Below, piece after piece: positions 11,580-24,403 of a stretch of DNA of 64,000 nt; the stretch's first letter is position 1; each line of letters starts with the position of its first letter. This stretch comes from Silene conica (taxonomy: Eukaryota; Streptophyta; Magnoliopsida; Caryophyllales; Caryophyllaceae): NCBI GenBank assembly GCA_029255685.2, contig CM055315.2, positions 26,045,501 through 26,109,500 of the forward strand, written 5' to 3'. The notes under the pieces were generated by a model, which had not been told where the DNA came from, searched no databases, and worked only from the letters and a program-made list of their open reading frames with translations. Position numbers and translations under genes: made by a program.

Positions 11580-13389
11580 GGTCGGGATCCGGTGAGAACC
11601 ACTAGTATAATGAGAACCGTGAGAACCTCTCCCGGTCAAAGTCGTTGTTATTAAAGAATGGGCTTCTGACATCATACTATACTTCGTCTTACCCCTAAGG
11701 CCTTAACCCTCCGTTTAAGTGTTAAACCAATATATTTCTATTTCACCGATCACCAAATTGCTTCCTATAATTGAAGAACAAGCTTCAATTTTTGTTGTTT
11801 CCTTCATCAATGGAGGCGTAAATCGAGCTATCCTTCACCGTCCATCAAAATTTAATGAGGTTTGTTTGATTTCTCAATTAATTTCCTTGAATTTCGACTT
11901 CGTCTTTTTCGAATTGTTAATTCGTCAACAAATTAGGGTTGGCGAACTGTTGATTCGAATTTATATACATATAACACCATAATTGAAATTGAACGGTAAT
12001 TTATGTACTTTCGCTAGCAACTGGACGCACAACTTAAATTCGAATCTGAAATAACAACATCATGAAATTCAGATTTCTATTGGTTGAAATAATGAAATTT
12101 GAGCTCAATTTCGCGAATTCGATAGTCTAGATCTATTTGTAGCGTTGATTAAGTTCATTAATTTAGTTAGAGACATAGCCCACATAAGTGTTGCTAATAA
12201 AATTTATGATTCATGGAATGTGCCATATTGAGTGAATCGTTTTTGTGTTTGTTAATTGGCTTCACCTGATACGAGTGAGATGCTTAACTATTTAATATTG
12301 CTGTTATATTTCATTTATAGTTTTATACTTCAAAGTTTATGCCCCCTCCCATCTTGGCCATTAGAAGTTTTAAACTAATTGAACAAATAATTTGGACATG
12401 GATTTATATTATTAAGAGAACTTATTTATCCCACTCCCTTTGTCCTATTATATCTAGTAATTCGATTCGGATCTCGAACTCATATGGACTCATATGTCAT
12501 AACATTGCATTGCATTGCAAGTTATTGCATTTAGAGTTATTGTCGAAGTAGTGAGGACATATAATACCCACATGTATTGTATGCAAAACTGTGGGAACAT
12601 ATATTGGTCAAAATAATTGTATTATGCGAGAATGGTGTTTTCGTACGCTCCTTAGTTAGACAACTGCTGATAGTGTCGCCATTGAGTGTTGGTCGGTTGA
12701 AGTGCATAATCAATACCTGAATCTTGCTTACTAATTGTGTTTGAACATTCTGAACAAAGAAAAGTAGTTATCAATAAAGGTTTTAAACTAATTAGTAGGA
12801 AGAATAATATTGGAAACTAGAAAATTAAGTTCAGTCACTTAATTTTAATCGTTCTCTTAAAGATGTTAAGTAGTGATTTGATTGCTGGTGTAACAAATAT
12901 CTATAAGCAGTTGTTAATAGCCTTAACAATAACACAATTTTTGAGAGTTGGAGTCGTAGATTTGACAAAATTGACAGCATAAATGACCAGTTTGACTAAC
13001 TTGATCCGAGACAAAAATAGCCAGATAACACAAAGTTATAAGTGATATAAATGATGTTGGTGTCGTGAACCACCGTCAACTAGCAGTTCATGATTGTGGT
13101 GTTACCGCTGGTCTTGAGGTATGTGTGTTTATTCAATATCTTTTTCATTGTTTCTGTTCATAATTATTAACATGGATAATAAGAACAACAAGTTGCTGAA
13201 TTATTTAATTAAAATCACATTAGAATTTGTTATACCACTTGAAAAAAAATTGGACCCATGTTTTAAGTGATGCAAATGATGTTGGTGTTGGCTCTCTCTG
13301 TGCTTCCGTCACTGAAAGTGTGATACTATTGTTGAGCCGTTTAATGCAACCTTGTTTGTGCATAAGCTTTTCAATGTTGATTAGTGTAT

Positions 13390-13800
13390 GATACTTGCTA
13401 TTAAGTCCCTGTACAACATTTGCTTTGGGACACTCAAGCTTACTACTGCTATTTGTACAATATTTTCTTTGTACTCTGACCACACAGTCACATCCAATTC
13501 AGCATGTACTGCAAGAATTTAGCTGAAGAAGCACACTTGAAGAATAAGTGATGATGACTTTCTAATTGTTTGGTGCACAAACATCATCTATTTATGAGAA
13601 TCAAACATTTCTTTACAATGTTATAAGTTGTGGCAAGCTTCTTGTGAACAACAAGACTGGCAATCAATCTGTGCCTAGGGATAACTTCCACTCCTAAGTG
13701 GGATTTCTGAGTAGCCCATAAGCTTTAGAAACTTGGAATTTGTTGTTGCTCATACAACAATTAAGGGGTGCATCTAGTACAAGAAGACCACCTAGCTTTT
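13390..13800 (-). pseudogene. LINE C-terminal zinc-binding remnant
   Basis: Read on the minus strand around 13500-13620, the translation gives ESHHHLFFKCASSAKFLQ, matching the pattern of the zf-RVT domain at the C-terminus of plant L1-type LINE ORF2 (compare ETHSHLFFKCPYSQKIW in the fragment at 24421). The flanks are broken by frame changes, and no poly(A) or target duplication was found for it. It is an old relic. Confidence 0.55.
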
Positions 13801-14129
13801 CAATCCAGTAATATGTAATTTATTTCAGAGTTTTCCTTACTTTAAAAGTAGTGATGGCATCAAGTTGGACTGGAGGTAACACATGCACATCTCTCTCTTT
13901 ATTAGGTATAGGAGTAGTAATATAGAACAAACCATAATGTAGTGTGGTCAAATTTGGAGGCTAAATATTCTTAGACTTAGGAATATTTCATATGTATTGA
14001 GTTATATTCTTTATACTTCATCAAAATTCATATGTATGATTTGAGTACCTTTGCTGAAAGTTGGCTACTCTTATTATGCTCTTTTTTACTTAATCCTCAC
14101 ATGAATATTTACATTTTACTTATTTTGAA

Positions 14130-14198
14130 AGCCGATTAGCTTAAATGGAAAAGCATTGTGCAATGCACGAGATGTGGGTTCGAATCCCATATTGGCTA
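14130..14198 (+). tRNA. tRNA-like sequence with abnormal anticodon arm
   Basis: A 7-bp acceptor (AGCCGAT with ATTGGCT, one G:U), D arm (GCTT and AAGC) and T arm (TGGG, loop TTCGAAT, CCCA) are all present, with B-box GGTTCGAATCC. The anticodon region is GTGCAATGCAC, a palindrome; the loop lacks the universal T33, so no anticodon can be assigned. It is a tRNA pseudogene or tRNA-derived element rather than a working tRNA. Confidence 0.4.
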
Positions 14199-14506
14199 TG
14201 AAATACTAGTGTTTCTTTTACATTTAGATCGTCAAAGACCGATAAGTTATTACATCCCCTATGACCTGCTTGTCTTTGAACTTCTATACCAGTCTTTGCA
14301 CTTCTAATCACTACAAAACTATTACTACAAAGTTCATAGTTTCTTTTACAACAGTTTTTATGCTAGTCTTTGAACTTGTATGATAATGACATTCTTAATT
14401 TTAGTTGTACAACTTATACTTTACCGCATTCTTAATTTTAGTTGTACAACTTATACTTTACCGCTTGCATCTCGATAAGTTGCAATAATGTGAATTGTTA
14501 TTTAAT

Positions 14507-14578
14507 AGGCTATATGGGAGTCGAACCCATACCTTTGTGCAAAATTTGCACACTGCTCTACCATTGAGCTAATAGCCT
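14507..14578 (-). tRNA. tRNA-like sequence, minus strand, abnormal anticodon arm
   Basis: On the minus strand: acceptor AGGCTAT pairs perfectly with ATAGCCT, D arm GCTC/GAGC, T arm with GGTTCGACTCC as B box. The anticodon arm is again a near-perfect palindrome (TGTGCAA and TTGCACA) without T33. It lies 308 bases from the plus-strand copy and converges on it. Probably related tRNA-derived sequences; transcription is unknown. Confidence 0.4.
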
Positions 14579-14668
14579 TTAAAATACGCTAAACAAATAC
14601 GAGTATGAAATAACGGACATATCATATGATTATGGTTGCCTAAATAATATGCAACTGAAGAACTTTTT

Positions 14669-15434
14669 AATGCACATAGAACCTTTTTTTTTTTGGTGAA
14701 AGGTAAGTAGAATATATCAAAACAAAAAGTCAAATTTACAAGGAAACACTATATCAAAAAACAACTATTCTAGCTCGGCCTTGTGCATACGTCTTCAACG
14801 ATAAACGCTGTGAATCCGCGTCCTGCCATTTTATCCTGCTACTGTTTTACTCACTAATCGCAAATGCCAAATCTTCCGTTCGCTGCTAACGCGCACCCTG
14901 ACCAATCTGAGAGCATAGCCCACAGATTGATCCATCAACTGAGTAAGTTCATATTGCAGCCCCAAATAGAGACTGCCAAAATCAGCCATGGAATGCTGCC
15001 AAACCACGCCATTCAGAGCATTCCACTAACCCCTGCACTGCCTATTCTGCATCAATCCTGCACACAGACCTGCATGCCTATTGCGCACACCTGCACGTCT
15101 GCCATGATCAGCAACAGCCCAGAAAACTGCTGCATAATCAGAACGTCACAGTAGCATTCAGTTGCTACTGAACTACTGAACTACAGCAATCCCAGAGCCA
15201 TCAAGACTAAATCAGACCCAGAAACAGTCCTGTCGTTACTAAAGCATAGCCACAAAACTATCCTGCACCTGATCCTATTTATTCACTTATTCAGAAAAAC
15301 CAAGCAAACCAAACCAGAGGTCTGATCTTCAGTTCCGCACAAAGTCTGCAACAGTCTTGGCTTACCAGGTCTGCTACATTGCCTCTGCCAGTCACCCCAA
15401 TTCCGTACTCACGAAACAATGCACATAGAACCTT
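14669..15434 (-). mobile_element. Retroposed insertion with poly(A) and 17-bp TSD
   Basis: The 17-mer AATGCACATAGAACCTT occurs at 14669-14685 and 15418-15434. Between them, on the minus strand, is a 732-bp insert that ends TTACCTTTCACC followed by about 10 A residues. Target duplication plus 3' poly(A) is the signature of L1-mediated retroposition. I do not recognise a protein in it; it may be a 5'-truncated LINE 3' region or a processed transcript. Confidence 0.8.
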
Positions 15435-15860
15435 ATTTCATGCATATAGAACCTTATTTCATGCACATGGAACCTTATTTCATGAACATAGAACTTTATT
15501 CCAATGCTCATTTAACGCTTATTTCATGCACATAGAACCTTATTTCATGAATATAGAACCTTATTTCATGCACATTATTTCATGCACATAGAACCTTATT
15601 CCATGCATATAGAACCTTATTTCATGCACATGAAACCTTATTTCATGAACATAGAACCTTATTCCAATGCTCATTTAACACTTATTTCATGCACATAGCA
15701 CCCTATTTCATGCAACTGAAGAACTTTTTAATGCACATAAAACCTTATTTCATACACATAACACCTTATTTCATCCGCATATAATTTTATCTCATGCCCA
15801 TTTAACACTTATTTAATGCATATAGAACTTTATTTTATGTACATAGAGAATAGATCCGGA
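15418..15860. repeat. Short tandem repeat, about 21 bp (TTATTTCATGCACATAGAACC)
   Basis: About 18 irregular copies of ATGCACATAGAACCTTATTTC. The retroposon at 14686 landed inside this array, since one unit also lies at 14665-14690. Related phrases (TTTCATGCACGTAG) occur in the element at 18700-18850. Confidence 0.85.
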
Positions 15861-18347
15861 TACATTCCTCACTGAAGTTAACAACTTATAACATGAAGTT
15901 CCTTGTCATTCACCAGCCATTCAGATTATGAGTAATTGGCCAGATATATCATAATGTGTCTTTTTTTATATCTCAATTACTATTGAACGCCCTACATATC
16001 TAAATGATCCCGCACCACTACCCCATACCACATCCCATGTCATTATATGTTGCAGCATCTTTAGTTTTCCAAAATCTAAGAGGCGGGCTGCTCCATTAAC
16101 ATGCTACCTGCAAATTATTAGCAACTACTTCAGCCCCTGCACTATAATCAAGTCCATTAATTAATCTAATATACGATAACATTTCCCAAAACAACATATG
16201 GTTCCACTGTAGCTCCACCATGCTTTACCGGATTTCTATCATTCCATATCACAAAAACGACTGATAAATACGGTAAGTTGACAACATATGGTTCCACTGT
16301 AACGAGCACTGCACGTGCCAGTTTGGTAACCAACCTTCGCGTCCTACAAAGAAAAGAGAAAAAAAGATAGATAAATACGGTACCAAATTGTACACTATTT
16401 TACTCATCCGTAATCTGCACCATTAATAGTGTATTAGCCCACTTTCTAAGAACATACCTCCTTGCTAATAAGATATACATAAAGAATAAAAACGGCAGCT
16501 CCAAGATAAATCAAAAGACTTATAATTACATTTTTCCTGCATATTACAAAGCCATGTTATACGCTCTCAGATAAAAAATTTATGCTCTTTAAATAAGCAA
16601 GTTTTGAAGTTAAATGCAGTGCTTAATGTATAAATGGAACAGACATGTAAACTCCCATCACGCAGACACCTCTGACCTGCCTCAAACCACTCTCAACACC
16701 ACCTTCATTTCTACCCTTCAACCGTTCTCATTCTATCCTCAAATCAGTCATGGAACAACAACTAAACCCACTACAAACAACCTCCAAATAAAAGCTATAA
16801 GCAGCTCCAAATCCGTCTGAAATAGGCCTACTTCAACCCCATATCAGACCTACAAACATAAAAATAAACCAGTCCCTAAAACAGGTTTACTTTATGCACA
16901 TATAACCTAATTTCATGCACATAACAAGAGAAATGTCATCTAAAAAGGCTCCATAAGGACACATGACATGGTAATCGATTGTTAAATGTTAGTGTAGCTT
17001 CATCGCACATTTCTAATTATAAAGCCATGATGAAACTAATTGAATAGTATCAAGACCTCTTTCATTTATGTAATCAACTCATATTGTACGTGTTGCTTCA
17101 TAAGCATTCAACATAGATAAGGCAAAACCTTACTAACACAGTATGTATCCAAGATAGACTAACTGAATAAAAAAAATGGACTAACTGAATAAAAAAAAAA
17201 GTAGTGGTATAATTGTTGTGAGAACTTATTACATGGACAAGCTGGCAAAACATCCAATCTAAACATCCAACAATCAAATAGCACACATTTCAATTTCAAT
17301 GATCCTTTACAAATCAAGACAGATAATGGATTCAATTAATCTAAATAACACAGTTGTTAAACAATCAATCAATGTACACAAGAAAATATAAGCGAAACGT
17401 TCTATCAACCAACAACATAGCCAACGGTTGGATACCTATTGAAACTCGAATTCTCTGCCTCTTTCGCGGATCATGCTCAATTATAGGTCCAATAACGTAG
17501 ATATAACACGTTTACATGGACAATTTTAGGATAAAAACTGCATCATCAATTAGCATGTGTTGTCTTCATTAACATTATTAACATCATACATCATCAGGAC
17601 GGAACACAACTATATTTTGACACTTGGCTTCTATTGTCATGTGATGAGAAGTTATATACCTGGAAAATTAAGATTCACTTTCTTGCACAACATGAAAATT
17701 TCATAAAGAAGATTTCACTAATTAGCTACACCTAATGACAATTCAATGATTGGCGAAGTAAAATGAAGCATTTTCGCTAGTTAAAAATGGAAAGTAACAA
17801 AGGACATGGTAAATTAGGTTCGATTATTGCTTAATTTTACTGAAACTAATATTACAATCTAACAATTTGTTATACAACAACTCATTAGCTTAATTAGAGA
17901 AACTACTAGAAATTAGGGTTAATAGCAGGACACAAATTGAAGAATGTGTGTATGAACAGATTAGGGAAAGTATGGAGTAGAATCGCCATTAATTTGAGCA
18001 GTAGAGTACCTTAATTTGAAGGAATGAACCTCGTTGATGGAGGTTGAAGCGGATTAGAGGTCCGAGTTTGCTGGTAATGAATGACTAGAAGCTAATTTGA
18101 GAAGCGAATTTGTGAAATGTGATGATCAGAGAGGATGGTCGTCGAAGAGAGAAAAAGAAAGATGAATGAGAGTAGCAATCTGTAAATGAAGTGCAGTGAA
18201 GATTTGATTTTGGAAGGGCATGTCGGTAGTTGCTTTTAATTTTGTTAAATCAACATTGTTCATCTCATATCTAATTTAGTTAGATCTAAGGACTATAATT
18301 GGTTCTCATGGTTCTCATTATCTTAATGGTTCTCATAGGATCTCAAA

Positions 18348-18519
<172 letters not shown>

Positions 18520-19029
18520 ATTATGATCCTATGAAAACCACCAATATAATAAGAACCATGAGAACTCTACCTTACGGACTTTTTTAAAACAAATTAATGA
18601 CATATTTGGATTCGGCATGTAATTTTAAGGCTAGAGAACATATTTCTTGGTCTAGAAAATATATACTAGTGACGGAAATCAAGGTGAGATAAGTTTTATT
18701 AATTTGCATGCACTTACTACCGATTTTTACGTATCTATCATTTTTCATGCACCTAGAGCTCGTTTTAATGCACGTAGAACCTCTTATTTCATGCACGTAG
18801 TAATCATTTTCATGCATGTAAAAAATTCCATGCATGCAGTGGTCGTTTTCGTGCATTTATAGCCGTTTTAGTATGCCTAGTTGTATTTCCGTACACTAAG
18901 TATATATTTTGTTAATTAAATCAAAAATTTTTGTTTACCGATACTAAAGTGTGTATTTGAATAAATCTTCATCTTAAATGAGGATTGAGGTCTACATATA
19001 CTTGTAGATTTAAGGAAAAATAAAAAAGT

Positions 19030-19250
19030 GCAAACATTAAGAATCGAACCCGCAACCTCTAATATCAAAGTCAAACAACCTAATCAATGGACCACGGACT
19101 CTTTGTTGACAAATGTAATATTGTATAATAATTAAGACGCGACAATTTTCTACAAAGAAAAAACAAAACCTGGCGCTACTAGGGTTCGAACGCTAGAACT
19201 TGGGATTCACAGACCAACACCTAATCCAATGGGCCACAAGGTCGTTGATT
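19030..19250 (-). other. Two tRNA-like (pol III box) sequences
   Basis: On the minus strand, about 19105-19030 contains GGTTGCGGGTTCGATTC and about 19250-19165 contains GCGTTCGAACCCTAG, both like tRNA T-arms/B boxes, each preceded by ATT(G)GATTAGGT, an A-box-like phrase. They do not fold into complete tRNAs by eye. SINE heads or tRNA relics. Confidence 0.35.
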
Positions 19251-19574
19251 AATACGATATTGTATCATATTTATGACGAAAAACATTTTCGAAGACAATT
19301 TTTGTTCAAATTGCCAATTTCTTATTTGTTCTTCTGTCTTCTTGTTTGGTTACCTTGTTAATGGCTTATTCTTGAGTTCTTTTTTCGAAATTTTTTATTT
19401 TCATTTTTTATACGAACTTTTTTTTCATTTTTTCGGAATATTGTTTTGAAGAACCCGTGATATTGTATTGAGTAACTTGTGCTATTGTAATGAAAAAAAA
19501 TCGAGAAAAAAAAAATTGGAAAAAAAAAAATTCCGAAAATTTTCTTTTCATTTTTTTTATCGATAAAAAAACTT

Positions 19575-20618
19575 CGAGATGTGTACCTACACATTTAAAG
19601 TTGTGTACCTACGCATTTAGAGGTGTACATCTACGCATTTAGAGGTGTACATCTACGCATTTAGAGGTGTGTATCTACGCATTTAGACATGTGCATCTAC
19701 GCATTTGAAGATGTGTATCTACGTATTTAGAAATGTGTATCTACGCATTCAAACATGTGTATCTACGCATTTAGAGATGTGTATCTACGCATTTAGAGAT
19801 ATGTATCTACGCATTTAGACATGTCTATCTACGCATTAAGAGATGTGTATCTACGCATTTAGTCATGTGTATCTACGTATTTAAAGGTGTGTATCTACGC
19901 ATTTAGACATGTGTATCTACGCATTTAGCCATGTGTATCTACGCATTTAAAGATGTGTTTCTACGCATTTAGAGATGTGTATCTACGCATTTAGAGATGT
20001 GTATCTACGCATTTAGCCATGTGTATCTACGTATTTGAAGGTGTGTATCTACTAGACATGTGTATGTACGCATTTAGCCATGTGTATCTACGCATTTAGC
20101 CATGTGTATCTATGCATTTAAAGGTGTGTATCTACGCATTTATTCATGTGTATCTACGCATTTAAAGGTGTGTATCTACGCATTTAGACCTGTATCTACG
20201 CATTCAAAGGTGTGTATCTACACATTTAGACATGTATAAATACGCATTTAGATATGTGTATCTACGCATTCAAACATGTGTATCTACACATTTAGAGATG
20301 TGTATCTACGCATTTAGAGATGTGTATCTACGCATTTAGACATGTGTATCCATGCATTAAGAGATGTGTATTTAAGCATTTAGCCATGTGTATCTCCGTA
20401 TTTAAAGGTGTGTATCTACGCATTTAGACATGTGTATCTACGCATTTAGCCATGTGTATCTACGCATTTAAAAGTGTGTTTCTACGCATTTATAGATGTG
20501 TATCTACGCATTTAGACATGTATATCTACGCATTAAGAGATGTGTATCTATGCATTAAGAGATGTGTATCTACGCATTTAGCCATGTGTATCTACGTATT
20601 TAAAGGTGTGTATCTACA
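19575..20618 (+). repeat. 22-bp minisatellite, about 47 copies
   Basis: The unit is TGTGTATCTACGCATTTAGA plus two variable bases (GA, CA, CC, AG). Most copies are exact in TCTACGCATTTA; variants change one or two bases. Because 22 is not a multiple of 3, reading frames through it (for example 20452-20721) cycle through three peptide phases and are not genes. Confidence 0.95.
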
Positions 20619-20621
20619 CAT

Positions 20622-21045
20622 TACCGCAGATCCGCCCAATCCAACCCTAAACCCTTCCCTTCATATATATTCGTTCAAATGGGATAAAAAAATCAAAAGA
20701 CACCCTAAAGGGAAAGAATGAACCCTTTTTTGGGGACCGGATATTCTAAAACGGGACGTGAAAGGGTTTAGGGTTGGATTAGACCGCGGATCCGCCTAAT
20801 CCAACCCTAAACCCTTCCCTTTCTATATTCGTTTAAACGGGATAAAAAATCAAAAGACACCTTAGAGGGGAAGAGTGGACCCTTTTTTGGGACTGGGTAT
20901 CCTAAAATGGGACGGGAAATGGTTTAGGGTTGGATTAGGCGGACCGCTACCGCGGATCCTGCTAATCCAACTCTAAACCCTTTCCCTTCCTATTGTCATT
21001 CAAACGGTATAAAAAATCAAAAGACACCCTAGAGGGGAAGAGTAA
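20622..21045. repeat. Three foldback units carrying CCCTAAACCC
   Basis: Units start near 20622, 20792 and 20951 with CCGC(A/G)GATCC and AATCCAACCCTAAACCCTT; the first two end with the inverse, GGGTTTAGGGTTGGATTAG. Each is a foldback of about 150 bp; the third is truncated on its right. The single CCCTAAA matches the plant telomere repeat but is not tandem. Confidence 0.8.
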
Positions 21046-21513
21046 ACACTTTTGTCCTCAATTTTTTTATTACAATAGCACAAGTTACTGAATACAATAT
21101 CATGGATTCTTCCAAAGAAAATTACGAAAAAAATGAAAAAAAATTCAAGAAAAAATAATTTTCGAAAAAAACATTTCGAAAATAAAATGTCGAGAACAAA
21201 AAAATTCCGAAAAATAACATTTCGAGAAAAAAAACATTTCGAGAAGAAACGATTAACAAGGTAACCAAAGAAGAAGACAGAAGAATAAATAAGAAATTGA
21301 TGCGAAACAGGTATACTTGTTAAGTTAATTCCAAATAAAGACCTCGTATAAAATTGTATAAATTCTTTACAGTATGAAACTAATCAACAAAGTGTTTATG
21401 GAACAATGGATAAGCCTATTGGTGATTCTTATGTTTTTTGCTTAAATCTGACCAGAAATTGTACTTCAAAAATCATGTTATAAATATGGTACAATATTAT
21501 ATAAACCATCAAA

Positions 21514-21590
21514 GACGCTATGGCTGATTTGGTAAAGTTCTGGTCTTTGACACCTTTGGTCGCGGGATCGACTCCTATTGGAGTAGTCCA
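21514..21590 (+). other. tRNA-like sequence
   Basis: A-box-like TGGCTGATTTGGTAAAG followed 30 bases later by B-box-like GGTCGCGGGATCGACTCC. A complete cloverleaf was not found. Likely a SINE head or tRNA relic. Confidence 0.35.
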
Positions 21591-23284
21591 CCCATATTTT
21601 AACAATATCACGAAATTTTTTCCAGAACTTCAGATTTTTTCTGGTGATATTATTTTGAAGAACCGGTGATATTGTATTGAGTAACTTGTGATATTGTAAT
21701 GAAAAAAAATCAAAAAAAAATTTCGAGAAAAAACGTCTTTTGTTAAACAATATCACGCACTATATTAAACAATATCACGAAATTTTTTCAAGAACTTTTT
21801 TTCCCGGAAATATTTTTTTCAAATATTTTTTATTCAATTTTTTTCTCCAATTTTTTTTCTGAAATTATTTTAAATGACCGGTGATATTGTATTGAGTAAC
21901 TTGTGATATTGTAATGAAAAAAAAAATTCGAGAAAAAAAAAATCGAGAAAAAACGTGTTTGTTTTAAAAAAAAAATGCATACTGAAAAAGGGATTTTTTT
22001 TAATAAAGAAAATGTCATTTTAAAAGAAAAGGCAAAAAAAAAGGAAAAAAAAAGTAATATTGAAAAAGGGAAAACAAAAAAAGGAAAAAAAAATTGATAT
22101 TGAAAAAACGTGATACTTTTTTATATAACTTGTGATATCATTGTTAGATTCACGGACTCAAATATTTAGCGTGGACTCATGTGATCCCATATATATATAG
22201 AGGCGGGATCCGGTGAGTCCACCTAAATATTTAAGTCCATGAGTCCATGACACAGTATCACACTTAATGAAAAGAAATATCACGCTTAAGCTTTCCAACA
22301 AAAACATGTTGTAAAAACACGTATTTTCAGAAAATTTTCTCTCTGTAAAAAGATTAAAAAAAAAAAAATCAAATGGTAAAATCTCTCTAAAATATCACTG
22401 AAAATCCGCAAAAAACCAAACGATTTCAACGATCTACATTCATTCGTTCACTAGATTGCATTATATCGGTTGAATTTCAAAGTTATTTCAAAAACTCGCT
22501 GAGGTAAATTTCTTTCGCGTTCTATTTCATTTTTGCGACTTTATTTCAACTTATAGAGTATTAATTTGATTGATTTTGTTCTTAATAACTGTATTTGAAA
22601 GGAATTAGATGAATATAATAGGATTGAATCAAAAAAACAATTAATTGTCAACTTATTTAGGGTTTTTCATGTTGTTGCTGTAAATTTATGAATATATTAG
22701 TAGTTATTAGTGATTAAAGAAATTAGTATGATCGATTATAGTTGTTAAAGTTTATTAGTTGTTTTAATTGTTCAATCACAAAAATTAGGGTTAACTATTG
22801 TTCGAATGTGAAATTTAGTGTTTCAATCGCGAAAATTAGGGTTAACCATTAAGGATATGTTGTGTTGATATACGTACGATAATATAAAGTGTACCGTTTG
22901 ATAATATTAAGGATAGGTTATGATATTATTCGTTTGTGTTCAATCAACTAATTGGTTATTTATGTTCAATTATTTTCTTAACCTATGATATTATTCAGTA
23001 TACAATGTGAAACTACTAAGGATAGGTTGAGTTACTATTAATTAAGTGATTGTTTGTGTTCACTTGAGGATTTGATTATTTCATAGTAGCAACTTTTCTT
23101 TAACCCGTGGTACTGAGAAGTATAAATTGTGATACTATTTAAGATACGTTGTGATACTATGCGGGTATTAAGTATAAAAAAAAGGACAATAATATGGAAA
23201 TAGTAGAACAAACAACAACAAATAAAGAAGTCTCAACCATTGGCACAAAGAGGTCAATAAAAACAATATGGTTTTGCTTTACAG

Positions 23285-23402
23285 ATATGCTTGCGGACGT
23301 GGTGGTGAAGATGATGAACTGCACAAAAGACGAGTCATACGATTTAAGACCGTTGCATATCCTAATAATAGAGGTAGGGGTCGAGGTAGAATAAGCAGTT
23401 AG
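23285..23402 (+). CDS. Possible captured terminal exon, unknown product
   Basis: After a pyrimidine-containing acceptor (TTTACAG at 23278-23284) a frame is open to a TAG at 23400. It encodes 38 residues with an acidic/basic stretch (GGEDDELHKRR) and a C-terminal GRGRGR tail, unlike the AT-rich low-complexity surroundings. The preceding exon is not identified. This may be a fragment of a host gene carried by element d; very uncertain. Confidence 0.2.
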
Positions 23403-24403
23403 TAGTAGTACTAGATTTGTTGGGACAAATTTTTTAATTGGAAGTGAATGAATGTAATGATGGAGTAGAAAAAAAATTGTGTAGTTGTATATTAGATATC
23501 ATGGTTTAATGGAAAACAAGTTTTTGGGATCAATTCTTGGTTAAGTTTGATATTGTTTCAGGTATGGTGTGATACTTTCTTCTACTTGATGTGAAACTGT
23601 TTCTATGAAACAAAAACAATGGTTTGGGATGTAAAAATCCTTTTTACTCTGACATTGTTTGGTACAAAGTGTGATACTTTTGTGCATTTAGGTTGATATT
23701 ATTTTTAAAGGCTACATAGGAGAATAAATATTATTAAGAAAGTGGTAATATTATTTCACAAACAGTGACATTGCCTATACCGAGCTGTGATATTTTTTTG
23801 GAAATGGTTGTGAAATTATTAATTTTAGCAAAACAATGGTATTGATCTAATATTGTTTCAGAATAATGGTGATATTGTTTAAATTGTGTGATATTTTTGT
23901 CAGGATTTCGTAGCCTGTCATATTCTGTATGAAGAATGGTGATATTCTTTGTGAAGATTGGTGAGATTGTTTTACTTGTAGTATGATATTGTTTAATAGT
24001 CGTACAATTGTCCATAAATATTACTACTAATAAATGGAAAATTGTCTGATATTGTGTATGATGCTGGTGATATTGTTTCATATGAAGTGTGATATTCTTT
24101 GAAATGAATTGCATAAAATGTAGAAGAAAAAAAATGACAGCCATCTTAGAATAAAGAATTTGTTTGATATTCGTATGAAGTATGATATTCTTTGAAATCG
24201 TAAAGCATAACAAAACTACAGTATTGAGAAAACAAAGAATAAAGAATACAAAATTAACGCCTATTTGAAATGTATTCGTAGGCAAGTACAAAAACTAAAT
24301 AAAGACGACTGTGCTAAGTTGACGTAAAAACGAAATCATTAGCATGCATACAACCTCTTAATCATCATCAGCAACTGAAGAAATCTGCCAAAAAAAAGGA
24401 AAC

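Noticed and set aside
14130..14578. Working tRNA genes
   Set aside because: Neither has T33 or a definable anticodon; kept only as tRNA-like.
15379..15591. Reading frame with repeated HRTLFH peptides
   Set aside because: Translation of the 21-bp tandem repeat.
19575..20618. CRISPR or coding repeat protein
   Set aside because: The units are contiguous with no unique spacers, and a 22-bp unit shifts frame at each copy.
20622..21045. Interstitial telomere array
   Set aside because: CCCTAAA occurs once per unit, not in tandem.
23734..24291. 185-residue minus-strand frame
   Set aside because: The peptide is a low-complexity series derived from the dispersed GTGATATTGTT motif; no domain or start context.
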